Source: JBOHBN01 sp050698355
Lineage (GTDB): Bacteria; Actinomycetota; Actinomycetes; Streptosporangiales; WHST01
Direction of reading: 5' to 3'
Length of the DNA stretch: 28,168 bases
NCBI GenBank assembly: GCA_050698355.1
Contig: JBOHBN010000219.1
Coordinates: 1 to 28,168, forward strand
This document shows, piece by piece, positions 7,518-15,573 of this stretch. A program made the translations under genes and the position numbers. How positions within the stretch are numbered: the first letter of the stretch is position 1; each line of letters opens with the position of its first letter. Under the pieces are notes generated by a model, which saw only the letters and a program-made list of their open reading frames with translations, did no database searches and had not been told where the DNA came from.

Positions 7518-7550
7518 CGAGAAGGCCGGTTTACCCCACATAACGTGGTC
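7471..7550. repeat. Hairpin repeat, copy A (full length, two nested stems)
   Basis: Outer arms of 16 bp match perfectly (7471-7486 with 7535-7550). Inside them is a second perfect 11-bp stem (7493-7503 with 7518-7528). Its loop contains the perfect 10-bp palindrome GCCTGCAGGC (7506-7515). The same loop core and a similar outer arm (TGACCACGTTATGT here) recur at 14110 and 15634, so this is a repeat family and not merely a terminator. It lies between the AsnC-type gene and the DUF3515 gene and overlaps the latter's 5' end. Confidence 0.85.
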
Positions 7551-7585
7551 TTTTGTGTCAGGGCCCTGCGCGTTTACCTGACGCC

Positions 7586-7819
7586 TCAGAGGTGCACCAC
7601 CGGGCAGGTCAGCGTACGAGCGATGCCGGCGGTCTGCTGGATCCGCGCGACGACCAGCTTGCCGAGCTCGTCGTCGGAGCCCGCCTCGGCGCGGACGATG
7701 ACGTCGTACGGTCCGATGACGTCCTCAGCGAGCGTGACGCCGGGTATCTCGGCGATCTCCCGTGCGACCTCGGCGGCCTTGCCGAGGTCGGTCTGGATGA
7801 GAATGTACGCCTGCACCAT
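7586..7819 (-). CDS. Stand-alone Lrp/AsnC ligand-binding (RAM) domain protein
   Basis: This 77-residue protein is the effector-binding half of an Lrp/AsnC regulator with no DNA-binding domain. VQAYILIQTDLGKAAEVA, IPGVTLAEDVIGPYDVIV and ARIQQTAGIARTLTC are the usual beta-alpha-beta pattern of the RAM fold. Such domains form ring-shaped oligomers that bind small molecules, often amino acids. The ATG at 7819 has GGGAG 7 bases upstream; a longer reading frame to 7858 is not needed. It is divergent from thiL, with about 26 bases between annotated starts. Its partner and ligand are unknown. Confidence 0.85.
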   Translation of the reverse strand: MVQAYILIQTDLGKAAEVAREIAEIPGVTLAEDVIGPYDVIVRAEAGSDDELGKLVVARIQQTAGIARTLTCPVVHL

Positions 7820-7845
7820 GGCGTTGCTCCCTGCGTCGCTCGGCG

Positions 7846-8850
7846 ATGATGGTGTCACCGTACAAGCAGGGAACCATTCGCAGGCGACGAGACCACGCGG
7901 AGGCGGCCATCACCATCGGCGAGCTGGGTGAGTTCGGGCTGATTGCCCGGGTGACGAGCGGGTACGCGCAGGGCAACCAGGTCGAGCTCGGCCCCGGCGA
8001 CGACGCCGCGGTGCTGCGCGCGAACGGCGGGCTCTACGTCGTCAGCACGGACATGTACATCGAGCGCCTGCACTTCCGGCGCGACTGGTCCACCGCGTAC
8101 GACATCGGCCGCCGGGTCGCGGCCGCCAGCATGGCCGACGTCATGGCGATGGGCGCGGTGCCGACCGGCCTGCTCGTCTCGTTCGCCGCGCCAACCGACC
8201 TGGAAACGCGCTGGACCGACGACCTCAACGCCGGGCTGCACGAGGAGTGCGCCGCCGCGGGCGCGTCGCTCGTCGGGGGCGACGTCAGCAGGGACGACCG
8301 GATCATCCTGGCCATGACCGCACTCGGCGACCTCGCCGGCCGTGAGCCCGTGACCCGCTCCGGTGCGCGCCCGGGAGACACCCTCGCCGTGCGCGGCAGG
8401 GTCGGCTGGTCTGCGGCGGGGTACGCGGTGCTCAGCCGCGGGTTCCGCTCGCCGCGCGTGCTGGTCGAGGCGCACCAACGCCCGGAGCCGCCGTACGCCG
8501 CCGGTCCCGAGGCCGCCGACGCCGGGGCCACCGCGATGTGCGACGTGAGCGACGGCCTCGTACAGGACGCCGGCCACATCGCCGCGCGCAGCGGGGTGGG
8601 TATCGACATCGCGCGGTCGGCGTTCTGCGTTCCCGACGAGTTCCACCAGGTGGCTGCAGCACTCGGAGGTGCGGACCCGATGGACTGGGTGCTGACCGGC
8701 GGCGAGGACCACGCGCTGCTCGCCACGTTCCCGAGCGAGGCGTCGGTGCCGCAGGGGTGGCGGGTGATCGGGCAGGTGCGGGACGGTTCGGGTGTCACCG
8801 TCGACGGGGAGCCGTACGAGGGCACCGGCTGGGATCACTTCCGCACCTGA
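7846..8850 (+). CDS. thiL: Thiamine-monophosphate kinase
   Basis: ThiL phosphorylates thiamine monophosphate to thiamine pyrophosphate with ATP. The 334-residue frame shows the family's motifs in order: ELGPGDDAAVL, STDMYIERLHF, SMADVMAMGA, GGDVSRDD, CDVSDGLVQDAGHIA and TGGEDHALLATFP. The Mg/ATP-binding aspartates are in GDDAA, GGD and SDGL. The protein's conserved part starts at ITIGELGEFGLI. The ATG at 7846 (also ATG 7849 and GTG 7852) has no ribosome site, whereas a good GGAGG (7899-7903) stands five bases before an ATC at 7909. The true start is therefore open, but no in-frame ATG, GTG or TTG lies closer. It ends 15 bases from the convergent amn. Confidence 0.93.
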   Translation: MMVSPYKQGTIRRRRDHAEAAITIGELGEFGLIARVTSGYAQGNQVELGPGDDAAVLRANGGLYVVSTDMYIERLHFRRDWSTAYDIGRRVAAASMADVMAMGAVPTGLLVSFAAPTDLETRWTDDLNAGLHEECAAAGASLVGGDVSRDDRIILAMTALGDLAGREPVTRSGARPGDTLAVRGRVGWSAAGYAVLSRGFRSPRVLVEAHQRPEPPYAAGPEAADAGATAMCDVSDGLVQDAGHIAARSGVGIDIARSAFCVPDEFHQVAAALGGADPMDWVLTGGEDHALLATFPSEASVPQGWRVIGQVRDGSGVTVDGEPYEGTGWDHFRT

Positions 8851-8865
8851 CGTCGACTGAAGCGG

Positions 8866-10053
8866 CTACTCTCCCTCGAGCAGTGGCTCGTCGAACGACC
8901 GCAGGTCCTGGCTGGGCAACCCGTCGGGGTGGTGGCTGCGCACGCGGTCGAGCGCGGCGAGCGCGATCGTGAGGTGCTCGCGCTTGCTCGCCCGGTAGAA
9001 CGCCCGCGCGCTCGCCGAGAGCTTCGGTTCGGCGTGCAACGGCTTGTCCGACACGCACAGCAGCGTGGCGTTCGGGATCCGGTAGCGGAAGCCGTTGCCC
9101 GCGATGGTCGCCGACTCCATGTCGACCGCGATGGCCCGGGCCGTACGCAACAGCGGCAGCGCCGCGTGCTGGTTGAACTCCCAGTTGCGGTTGGCGGTGG
9201 TGTACACCACGCCGAGCCGGTACGCGACGTGGCGCGTCTCCAGCTCGTCGACCAGGATGGCGTTGAGCCTGTGGCTGGGCAGCACGGGAACGGTGGTCGG
9301 GAGCACGTCGTCGAGGACGTGGTCTGCACGCAGGTAGCTGGTGGCCAGCACGAAGTCGCCCACCCGCTGGTGATTGCGGATCCCGCCGCAGTGCCCGATC
9401 ATCATCGTTGTGTCGGGCCGCAGCACGGCGAGGTGATCGGTGACGGTCTTGGCGTTGGCCGGTCCGACGCCGATGTTGACCAGGCTCACGCCGTCGCCCG
9501 CCGGTGTCCGGTGGTGCCATGCGGGCATCTGCGCGGCGCCGTGCCCGGGGCCCTCCGCATCGGGGAACCGCTCGCGGAACGCCTCGACGTGCATGGCGTA
9601 GTTGGTGAAGATCACGTGCCGTTGGAACGACTCGGCGGGGGTGCCGCAGTAGTGCCACAGCCGGTCGAGCGACAGCGCCATCCGTTCCGGGCCGAAGAGG
9701 AACAGCTTCTTCGCCCGCAGGTCGAAGCGGTCCTCGTCCAGCGCGGCGAAGAACTCGGGGTCGTCGAAGCCAAGCGCCGGTCGTGACGGCCGCGCCGTCA
9801 CCCGCGCTCCGCGCCGCAGCAGCCTCGTCAGCTCGTGCCGCAGGTACTCGCGGATGGCGGCGGGTTGGGCGAACTCGCCGGTGATTCGCGGGTTGTGCTC
9901 AGACCAGGGCCGTACGACCTCGAGTGCGGGATACCAGCCGTCCTTGTCGATGCTCTCGACGGCATCGACAAGGCGCTCGGCGGCGGCCTCCAGATCCCCG
10001 GTCGGCAGCCCGGCGCCATCGACGACTTCGCCCGCGTCCGAGGCAGTCGCCAT
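8866..10053 (-). CDS. amn: AMP nucleosidase
   Basis: This 395-residue cytosolic enzyme hydrolyses AMP to adenine and ribose-5-phosphate. An N-terminal AMP-nucleosidase-specific domain (about 20-165, with KDGWYPALEVVRPWSEHNPRI in two parts around it) precedes a phosphorylase-superfamily domain. The phosphorylase domain has NIGVGPANAKTVTDHL, MIGHCGGIRNHQRVGDFV, NWEFNQHAALPL, AVDMESATIAGNGFRY and LLCVSDKPLH, which are nucleobase- and ribose-contacting segments typical of the family. It is shorter than E. coli Amn (484 residues), mainly at the N-terminus. The ATG at 10053 lies 9 bases after the rpmB stop and has no clear ribosome site, so translation may depend on coupling to rpmB. Confidence 0.9.
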   Translation of the reverse strand: MATASDAGEVVDGAGLPTGDLEAAAERLVDAVESIDKDGWYPALEVVRPWSEHNPRITGEFAQPAAIREYLRHELTRLLRRGARVTARPSRPALGFDDPEFFAALDEDRFDLRAKKLFLFGPERMALSLDRLWHYCGTPAESFQRHVIFTNYAMHVEAFRERFPDAEGPGHGAAQMPAWHHRTPAGDGVSLVNIGVGPANAKTVTDHLAVLRPDTTMMIGHCGGIRNHQRVGDFVLATSYLRADHVLDDVLPTTVPVLPSHRLNAILVDELETRHVAYRLGVVYTTANRNWEFNQHAALPLLRTARAIAVDMESATIAGNGFRYRIPNATLLCVSDKPLHAEPKLSASARAFYRASKREHLTIALAALDRVRSHHPDGLPSQDLRSFDEPLLEGE

Positions 10054-10062
10054 CGACTGGGT

Positions 10063-10248
10063 CTAGCGGGTGACCTTGCCGGCCTTGATGCAGGACGTGC
10101 AGACGTTGAGGCGCTTGCGGGTGCGACCGACCATCGCGTGCACGGTCTGGATGTTGGGGTTGAACCGGCGGCGGGTACGGCGGTGCGAGTGCGAGATGTT
10201 GTTGCCGAACACCGGGCCCTTGCCACAGATTTCGCAGACGGCAGCCAC
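10063..10248 (-). CDS. rpmB: 50S ribosomal protein L28
   Basis: This is a 61-residue ribosomal protein of the large subunit. AAVCEICGKGPVFGNNISHS and RRTRRRFNPNIQTV are typical L28, ending VCTSCIKAGKVTR. The pairs CEIC and CTSC make it the zinc-binding form. The GTG at 10248 has GGAG 7 bases upstream and gives the usual N-terminus; a longer frame to 10260 is not conserved. It is first in a two-gene unit with amn and is divergent from the FakA-like gene. Confidence 0.96.
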   Translation of the reverse strand: MAAVCEICGKGPVFGNNISHSHRRTRRRFNPNIQTVHAMVGRTRKRLNVCTSCIKAGKVTR

Positions 10249-10414
10249 GGTCAACTCCAAGCGGGATCGGGATACGGGATCAGACTATGTCATCGGTGCC
10301 GCTCGCCATGGTCAGCGGCGACGACCCAGCATACCCGACCGGCGCGGTCGGGCACGAACGCAGGGGCCCGTGGACGACCCGCTGACCGTCCTCGCGAGCC
10401 GATAGCCTGCTGGC
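10249..10414. promoter_or_regulatory. Divergent promoter region rpmB / FakA-like gene
   Basis: These 166 bases separate two divergent genes. On the plus strand TAGCCT (10403-10408) stands 6 bases before the GTG of the FakA-like gene, as expected for a leaderless message. On the minus strand TAGTCT near 10282 is a possible -10 for rpmB. A perfect 8-bp stem with a 3-base loop (10334-10341 with 10345-10352) sits in the middle and could be an operator or a transcript hairpin. No clear -35 elements are seen. Confidence 0.35.
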
Positions 10415-11881
10415 GTGCAGCAGTTCGACGCGTCGAGCGTACGCGCGTGGTGCCGTGCCGCGGCCGACGGCCTGCTCGCCGCCCGCGACCGGCTCGACAC
10501 GCTGAACGTCTTCCCGGTCGCGGACGCCGACACCGGAGCGAACCTCGCGCACACCATGACCGCGGCGGCCAGCGGTGCGCAGCGTGCTGCCGGCGATGAC
10601 GCCGCGGCGGTGTGGGCGGACGCCGCCCGCGCCGCGCTCGCCGAGGCACACGGCAACTCCGGGGTCGTCCTGGGCGAGCTGCTGCGCGGTTTCGCCGAGG
10701 TCGCACCCGCCGACGGTGCGGGGCTCGCCCGCGCGCTGCGGCGCGCGGCCGACCTCGCGTACGCGGCGGTGGCCGATCCGGTCGAGGGCACGATCCTCAC
10801 CGTTGCGCGAGCCGCCGCCGACGGCGCTGCGACCGGCGACGCGAGCCTGGCGGGCGTCGCGGACGCCGCCGCTCGCGGTGCACGCGAGGCCCTGGAGCGC
10901 ACGCCGCTGCAGCTGCCGCCGCTCGCCGAGGCGGGCGTGGTCGACGCCGGCGGGGCCGGGCTCGTCGTCGTCCTGGATGCCCTCGCGCTGCTTTGCGCCG
11001 GCAAGTCGCCCGCCGATCCCGCCCCTTTGCCGACCATCCCGGCGCCGCTGGGTCCCGGAGTCGACCGGCCGGGCACCGGTGGGGCGTACGAGGTGATGTA
11101 CCTGCTCGACGCGGACGGCACGGCCGCTGCCACACTGCGCGCCGAGCTCGCCGCGCTCGGCGACTCCCTCGTCGTCGCCGGCGGTAACCCGTGGAGCGTG
11201 CACGTGCACACGCCGCATCCCGGGCAGGTCGTCGAGGCGGGTCTGCGGGCGGGCCGCCCGTACCGGGTGCGCGTGACCCACCTGGCCGACGCGCTCAGCG
11301 GTCGCCGGGTGGTCGTTGCACTGTCGTACGCCGGGCTGTGCACGGTGTTCCAGCAGGCGGGGGCGACCGTCGTTGCGACCGAGGCGGGCGCGGGCTCACT
11401 GGGCGAGCGGGTACGCGCCGCGGTGCGGCCCGCGCCCGGCGCGCAGGTGATCCTGCTGCCCAACGACGGTGCCGCGCTCGATCCGCTCGGCGAGATCGTC
11501 GCCGACTGGCGCCGCGCCGGTGCCCGCGCCGCGGTCGTGCCGAGCCGCGCGCAGGTGCAGGGCCTGGCGGCGCTCGCGGTGCACGACGCCGGCCGTGAGT
11601 TCGACGACGACGTCGTGGCCATGACGGCCGCGGCTGCGACGACGCGGCACGCCGTGCTCGACCCTCCGTACGGTGATCCGGTGACCGCGGCGGTCGACAC
11701 GGTCGATCGGCTGGTCGCCGGGGGATGCGCCGAGATGGTCACCCTGGTCACCGGTGCGTGCGCGCCCGCCGGCCTCGGCGAGCAGGTCGTGGCGCGGCTG
11801 GCGGCATGTCGTCCGGGGCTGGAGACGATCGTGTACGACGGCGGCCAGCCCGACCATGTACTCCTCGTGGGGGTTGAATGA
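10415..11881 (+). CDS. DAK2 domain protein (FakA/YloV-like)
   Basis: This 488-residue protein resembles FakA, which phosphorylates fatty acids held by a FakB (DegV) partner. The N-terminal DAK2 domain has NVFPVADADTGANL, with Asp37 and Asp39 of the metal/ATP site kept although the usual PDGDTG reads ADADTG. It continues with AEAHGNSGVVLGELLRGF, DPVEGTILTV and DAGGAGLVVVLDAL. The middle and C-terminal domains (from about 220) contain GGAYEVMYLLDAD, VHVHTPHPG and ILLPND, as in the family. It is shorter than typical FakA (about 550). No degV-like partner lies in this window. GTG start; the stop overlaps the recG ATG (ATGA), an arrangement also seen in mycobacteria. Whether it acts on fatty acids here is inference. 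Confidence 0.85.
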   Translation: MQQFDASSVRAWCRAAADGLLAARDRLDTLNVFPVADADTGANLAHTMTAAASGAQRAAGDDAAAVWADAARAALAEAHGNSGVVLGELLRGFAEVAPADGAGLARALRRAADLAYAAVADPVEGTILTVARAAADGAATGDASLAGVADAAARGAREALERTPLQLPPLAEAGVVDAGGAGLVVVLDALALLCAGKSPADPAPLPTIPAPLGPGVDRPGTGGAYEVMYLLDADGTAAATLRAELAALGDSLVVAGGNPWSVHVHTPHPGQVVEAGLRAGRPYRVRVTHLADALSGRRVVVALSYAGLCTVFQQAGATVVATEAGAGSLGERVRAAVRPAPGAQVILLPNDGAALDPLGEIVADWRRAGARAAVVPSRAQVQGLAALAVHDAGREFDDDVVAMTAAAATTRHAVLDPPYGDPVTAAVDTVDRLVAGGCAEMVTLVTGACAPAGLGEQVVARLAACRPGLETIVYDGGQPDHVLLVGVE

Positions 11882-14064
11882 TGGCTGGACTGGACGCGCC
11901 GCTGAAGGCAGTGCTCGGCGACAAGACCGCGAAGGTCCTGCAACGTGACCTCGACCTCGCGACCGTCGGTGACCTGCTGCGCCACTACCCGCGCCGCTAC
12001 GCCGAGCGCGGCGAACTCACCGACCTCGGCAGTCTGAGCGTGGGCGACCACGTCACCGTGCTGGCCCGCGTCGAGGGCGTGAACAAGCGCCAGGTCAAGC
12101 CCCCTCGTGGCAAGCAGGACGGCTCCCTCGTCGAGGTCACGGTCACCGACGGGCAGGGTCAGCTGCGGCTGGCGTTCTTCAACCAGGGCTGGCGGGTGAA
12201 CACGCTGTACCCCGGAGTGGTGGGACTGTTCTCGGGGCAGGTGTCCGTTTTTCGCCGTACGCGCCAGCTCACCCACCCCGACTACCACCTGCTGGACGGA
12301 TCGGCGACCTCGGCGGAGGAGGTCGAGGAGTTCGCCGGCGCGCTGATCCCGGTGTACCCGGCGACGAAGAACCTGCCGTCCTGGAGGATCCAGAACTGCG
12401 TCCGGCTCGCACTCGACCACCTCGACCCCGGCGCCGATCCGATGCCCGAGGACGTGCGCAGGCGACACGGTCTTGCCGGCTACCAGGAGGCACTTGAGGG
12501 CATCCACCGCCCGGATGACCGTCAGCAGGTCGGTGTCGCGCGCAAGCGGCTGAAGTGGGACGAGGCGTTCGCGCTCCAGGTCGAGCTCGCCCGGCGCCGC
12601 CGCGCCCAGGCCGCCTTGCCCGCCGTAGCCCGCAAGCAGGCGGCGGACGGGCTGCTCGACGCATTCGACGGCAGGCTGCCGTTCGCGCTCACGGCCGGTC
12701 AGCGAGAGGTCGGTGACGCGCTGCTCGCCGACCTCGCCACGAGCCACCCGATGCACCGGTTGCTGCAGGGCGAGGTTGGCAGCGGTAAGACGGTGTGCGC
12801 GGTGCGCGCCATGCTCACCGTCGTCGACTCCGGCGGCCAGGCGGCGCTGCTCGCCCCGACCGAGGTGCTCGCGCAACAGCACCACAGGTCGATCGTCGAG
12901 CTGCTGGGTCCGCTGGCGAGTGCCGGCCAGCTCGGCGGCGACGACCGGGGCACCGATGTGGTGCTGCTGACCGGTTCGATGAGCCAGCGGGAGCGGCGTC
13001 GGGCGCTGCTCGACGTCGCGTCCGGGCGGGCGGGGATCGTCGTCGGTACCCACGCGCTGCTGCAGGAGAGCGTGCAGTTCGCCGATCTCGGCCTGGTGGT
13101 CGTCGACGAGCAGCACCGGTTCGGCGTGGAGCAGCGCGACACGCTGCGGGCGAAGAGCGAGGCGCCGCCGCACGTCCTGGTCATGACCGCGACGCCGATC
13201 CCGCGTACGGTCGCGATGACCGTGTACGGCGACCTCGACGTGTCCACGCTCACCGAGCTTCCGAACGGGCGGTCGCCCATCACGAGCCACGTCGTGCCCG
13301 CGGCGGAGAAGCCGGCGCACCTGACCCGCGGGTGGCAGCGGATCAACGAGGAGGTCGAGCAGGGCCACCAGGCGTACGTCGTGTGCCCCCGGATCGGCGA
13401 TGACTCGCCGGAAGGCGATGACGACGCCGATCCGGACGGCGAGGAGCCGGCGCGGCGGCCGCCACTCGCGGTGCAAGACGTGGCGCCGCGGCTCATCGAG
13501 GGCCCGTTCGCCGACCTCCGGGTCGGGGTGCTGCACGGGCGGCTGCCGCCCGAGGAGAAGGACGCGACCATGCGGGCGTTCGCCGCGGGGGAGTACGACG
13601 TCCTCGTCGCGACCACGGTGATCGAGGTCGGCGTCGACGTCGCGAACGCCACGGTCATGGTGGTGCTGGACGCCGACCGCTTCGGCGTCGCGCAGCTCCA
13701 CCAGCTGCGCGGCCGGGTGGGCCGCGGCACGGCGCCGGGCCTGTGCCTGCTGGTGACCGATTCGGTCGCCGAGTCGCCCGGGCGCGAGCGGCTGGACGCC
13801 GTCGCCGCGACCGTTGACGGGTTCGCGCTGTCGCAGCTCGACCTGGAACAGCGCAAGGAGGGCACGATTCTCGCAGGCAGGCAGCACGGGCGTACGGACC
13901 TGAAGCTCTTGACCCTGCTGCGTGACGAGGACATCATCCACGCCGCACGCGACGAGGCCACGGGCCTGGTAGCGAGCGACCCTGAGCTGGCGCAGCACCC
14001 GGTGCTCAAGGCCCGGATCGAGGCGCTACTCGGCGAGGACGCCGACTACCTCGAGAAGACCTGA
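11878..14064 (+). CDS. recG: ATP-dependent DNA helicase RecG
   Basis: This 728-residue branched-DNA helicase regresses stalled forks and processes recombination intermediates. The N-terminal wedge domain with its OB fold (about 50-160) contains LRLAFFNQGW and VGLFSGQVSVF. Superfamily 2 motifs follow: GEVGSGKT (Walker A, about 299-306), LLAPTEVLAQQH, VVVDEQHRFG (Walker B, Asp410), TATPIPRT, LHGRLPPEEKD, TTVIEVGVDVANA and QLRGRVGRG. A short acidic insertion (about 505-528, DDSPEGDDDADPDGEEP) interrupts the helicase C domain. The ATG at 11878 overlaps the upstream stop, and a G-rich ribosome site lies 3-8 bases before it. Full length and intact. Confidence 0.97.
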   Translation: MMAGLDAPLKAVLGDKTAKVLQRDLDLATVGDLLRHYPRRYAERGELTDLGSLSVGDHVTVLARVEGVNKRQVKPPRGKQDGSLVEVTVTDGQGQLRLAFFNQGWRVNTLYPGVVGLFSGQVSVFRRTRQLTHPDYHLLDGSATSAEEVEEFAGALIPVYPATKNLPSWRIQNCVRLALDHLDPGADPMPEDVRRRHGLAGYQEALEGIHRPDDRQQVGVARKRLKWDEAFALQVELARRRRAQAALPAVARKQAADGLLDAFDGRLPFALTAGQREVGDALLADLATSHPMHRLLQGEVGSGKTVCAVRAMLTVVDSGGQAALLAPTEVLAQQHHRSIVELLGPLASAGQLGGDDRGTDVVLLTGSMSQRERRRALLDVASGRAGIVVGTHALLQESVQFADLGLVVVDEQHRFGVEQRDTLRAKSEAPPHVLVMTATPIPRTVAMTVYGDLDVSTLTELPNGRSPITSHVVPAAEKPAHLTRGWQRINEEVEQGHQAYVVCPRIGDDSPEGDDDADPDGEEPARRPPLAVQDVAPRLIEGPFADLRVGVLHGRLPPEEKDATMRAFAAGEYDVLVATTVIEVGVDVANATVMVVLDADRFGVAQLHQLRGRVGRGTAPGLCLLVTDSVAESPGRERLDAVAATVDGFALSQLDLEQRKEGTILAGRQHGRTDLKLLTLLRDEDIIHAARDEATGLVASDPELAQHPVLKARIEALLGEDADYLEKT

Positions 14065-14109
14065 CGCCCGGCCTACGGGAGCGCATTCCCCGGGTACCGC
14101 GATCCGAAA

Positions 14110-14172
14110 TGATCACGGTATGTAACTCAGTTCCTGCTTCTCAAGGCCTGCAGGCCATGATAAGCAGGAACT
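14110..14172. repeat. Hairpin repeat, copy B (left end of bracketed island)
   Basis: The outer arm TGATCACGGTATGTAACTCA (14110-14129) is followed by a perfect 11-bp stem (14129-14139 with 14162-14172). The loop contains the perfect 12-bp palindrome GGCCTGCAGGCC (14145-14156). There is no second outer arm on the right, unlike copy A. Aligned with the reverse complement of copy C it is identical over the 20-base arm and most of the hairpin. Confidence 0.85.
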
Positions 14173-14908
14173 CGTCGAGGTAACCAGCGGGCCTGGACAC
14201 CGGAGTCAGGGGAGTGGCTCGGGGACGCTGCGCCGGCGGCGCGTTCGATGCGACCCCGGAGCGTCGCAAGTGACTGCCCGTCCACCGACTGCGAGAACGT
14301 GGTCAATGAACGCGTGGTGACGACGTTGCGGGGTGTGACGCGGAACTGCGTGCCCGCGCCGATCGAGGGTACGTACTCGCCCTTGCGGAGGTCGTCGAGA
14401 GCCCACAGGACACGGTCTCCGGTGGAGACGATGCGTGGGCGGCCCTCCTCCTTCATCCGGTAGAGCTCCGCGATCACATGTGCGCCGGTCGAAGGTCCGG
14501 TCAGTTGGTCCTCGACTTTGAGGTTGACCTCCCACAACACCCAGTGCTCATCCTTCGGCAGCCAGGAGACCTGACGGTCGGTCGCCTTGATGTTCTCTAC
14601 CTGGTCGAGGACGATGACGTCGGACTCCGCGACCATCTGCTTCGCGGAGACGAACCCCGAAACGCTCCCGTGCGTCCCGGACGGCTCACCAACCTGCTGT
14701 AGTAGCTCACCGCGGTGACCGTACCGGCCCCGAGCACGACGCAGGCACCGAGCGCCGCCGGCCGCCGGATGCCTGGGTGCGTGGGCTGCTGCCGTGCCCC
14801 GTCCTGCAGCACCCGGTCGAGTATCGCCCGGCCGCGCGCGGACCCAGCCCAGCCCGTGTCGTCCGGCCGGAGGTCTGCTAGCCGTTCCTTCAACTCTTGA
14901 TCGTTCAC
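14127..14908 (-). pseudogene. Membrane-anchored partner of the ECF sigma factor, frameshifted
   Basis: The GTG at 14908 has an excellent GGGAGGAG ribosome site and overlaps the sigma factor stop (GTGA). The first 70 residues run through a cytoplasmic helix (DQELKERLADLRPDDTGW) and one membrane segment (AALGACVVLGAGTVTAVSYY). The reading frame then breaks near 14699. One missing base (a C in TACTACAG) would restore it to a frame continuing QQVGEPSGTHGSVSGFV, then VAESDVIVLDQVENIKATD, and an extracytoplasmic domain with WVLWEVNLKVEDQL and RVTPRNVVTT. Layout and position resemble the CU044_5270-type proteins that accompany SigE-family ECF factors; that is a resemblance only. The last 14 or so codons and the stop lie inside repeat copy B. 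Confidence 0.65.
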
Positions 14909-15442
14909 GGCTCCTCCCTCGCGAAGCGGGCCGGGTCGTACGTGCTTTGGTGTTCCGCCAGCCGTCGGACGAGGCGCCGGCGCGCTCGATGTAGCCGTAC
15001 CGAGTACGCGGTCCTGGTGCAGCCGAGCGCGTGCGCCGCCTGTTCCGCGGTGAGGTCGTACCAGGCCCAGGCGAGCAGCGCTTCCTGATCCCGGCGACCG
15101 AGTTCGTTCAGCGCCGCGGTGACCCGTTGCCGTTCGTCCACCCGGGCGGTCGGCTCGCTCTGGGTGACCGCATCGCCCTCGAGCCGGATGACCAAGTTCG
15201 TCCTGCGGTCGCGGCCACGCAGCTGGTTCGCGGACACCTTGCGGGAGACCCGAGCAGCCAGGGGAGAGGGTCGTCGGGTACGTGGTCGATACGGCGCCAC
15301 GCCACCAGGAACGTCTCGGCGACGACATCGTCGGCGGCGTCGCGTCACCCACGCGGAGTACCGCGTACCGGCGGACAGCGTCGGCGTGGTCGGTGAAGAC
15401 GTGTTCGAGGTGGGCGCGGCGCGCGATCGCGTCTGTCGTCAT
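14905..15442 (-). pseudogene. ECF (extracytoplasmic function) RNA polymerase sigma factor, two frameshifts
   Basis: Three frames must be joined to read the protein. The ATG at 15442 gives residues 1-34 (EHVFTDHADAVRRYAVLRVGDA). After a break near 15341 comes the rest of region 2 (DAADDVVAETFLVAWRRI, then HVPDDPLPWLLG). After a break near 15251 comes VSRKVSANQLRGRDRR and region 4 (QEALLAWAWYDLTAEQAAHA, then YSVRLHRARRRL). Each break is cured by one extra G in a GG or GGGG run. The repaired protein would be about 179 residues, normal for an ECF factor. GGAGG lies five bases before the ATG. As it stands the gene makes no functional sigma factor, unless the breaks are sequencing errors. Confidence 0.75.
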
Positions 15443-15504
15443 CGCGACCTCCGCTCCGGGCCGTATCGCCGACGCGCCCTGGCACCCCGTACCTCAGTGT
15501 TGTC

Positions 15505-15534
15505 CGGACGGCGGCGGGCCGTTACACCGTTGCC
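15505..15534 (-). promoter_or_regulatory. Candidate ECF-type autoregulated promoter
   Basis: On the minus strand GGCAACGG (15534-15527), a 16-base spacer and CGTCCG (15510-15505) stand about 60 bases upstream of the sigma factor ATG. AAC-containing -35 and CGTC-type -10 elements are usual for ECF factors that transcribe their own operon. The match is by eye only. Confidence 0.35.
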
Positions 15535-15573
15535 TGGCGGACTACGTCTCCAGCCTGTACTTGCCTCGATGAA

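Noticed and set aside
10312..13998. A 1228-codon open frame on the minus strand opposite the FakA-like gene and recG
   Set aside because: Its translation is low in complexity (Arg/Ala/Ser-rich) and antisense to two well-supported genes, with no family motif.
15250..15345. Programmed ribosomal frameshifting as explanation for the sigma factor breaks
   Set aside because: No slippery heptamer is present at either break, and two breaks in one short gene plus a third in the next gene fit decay or sequencing error better.
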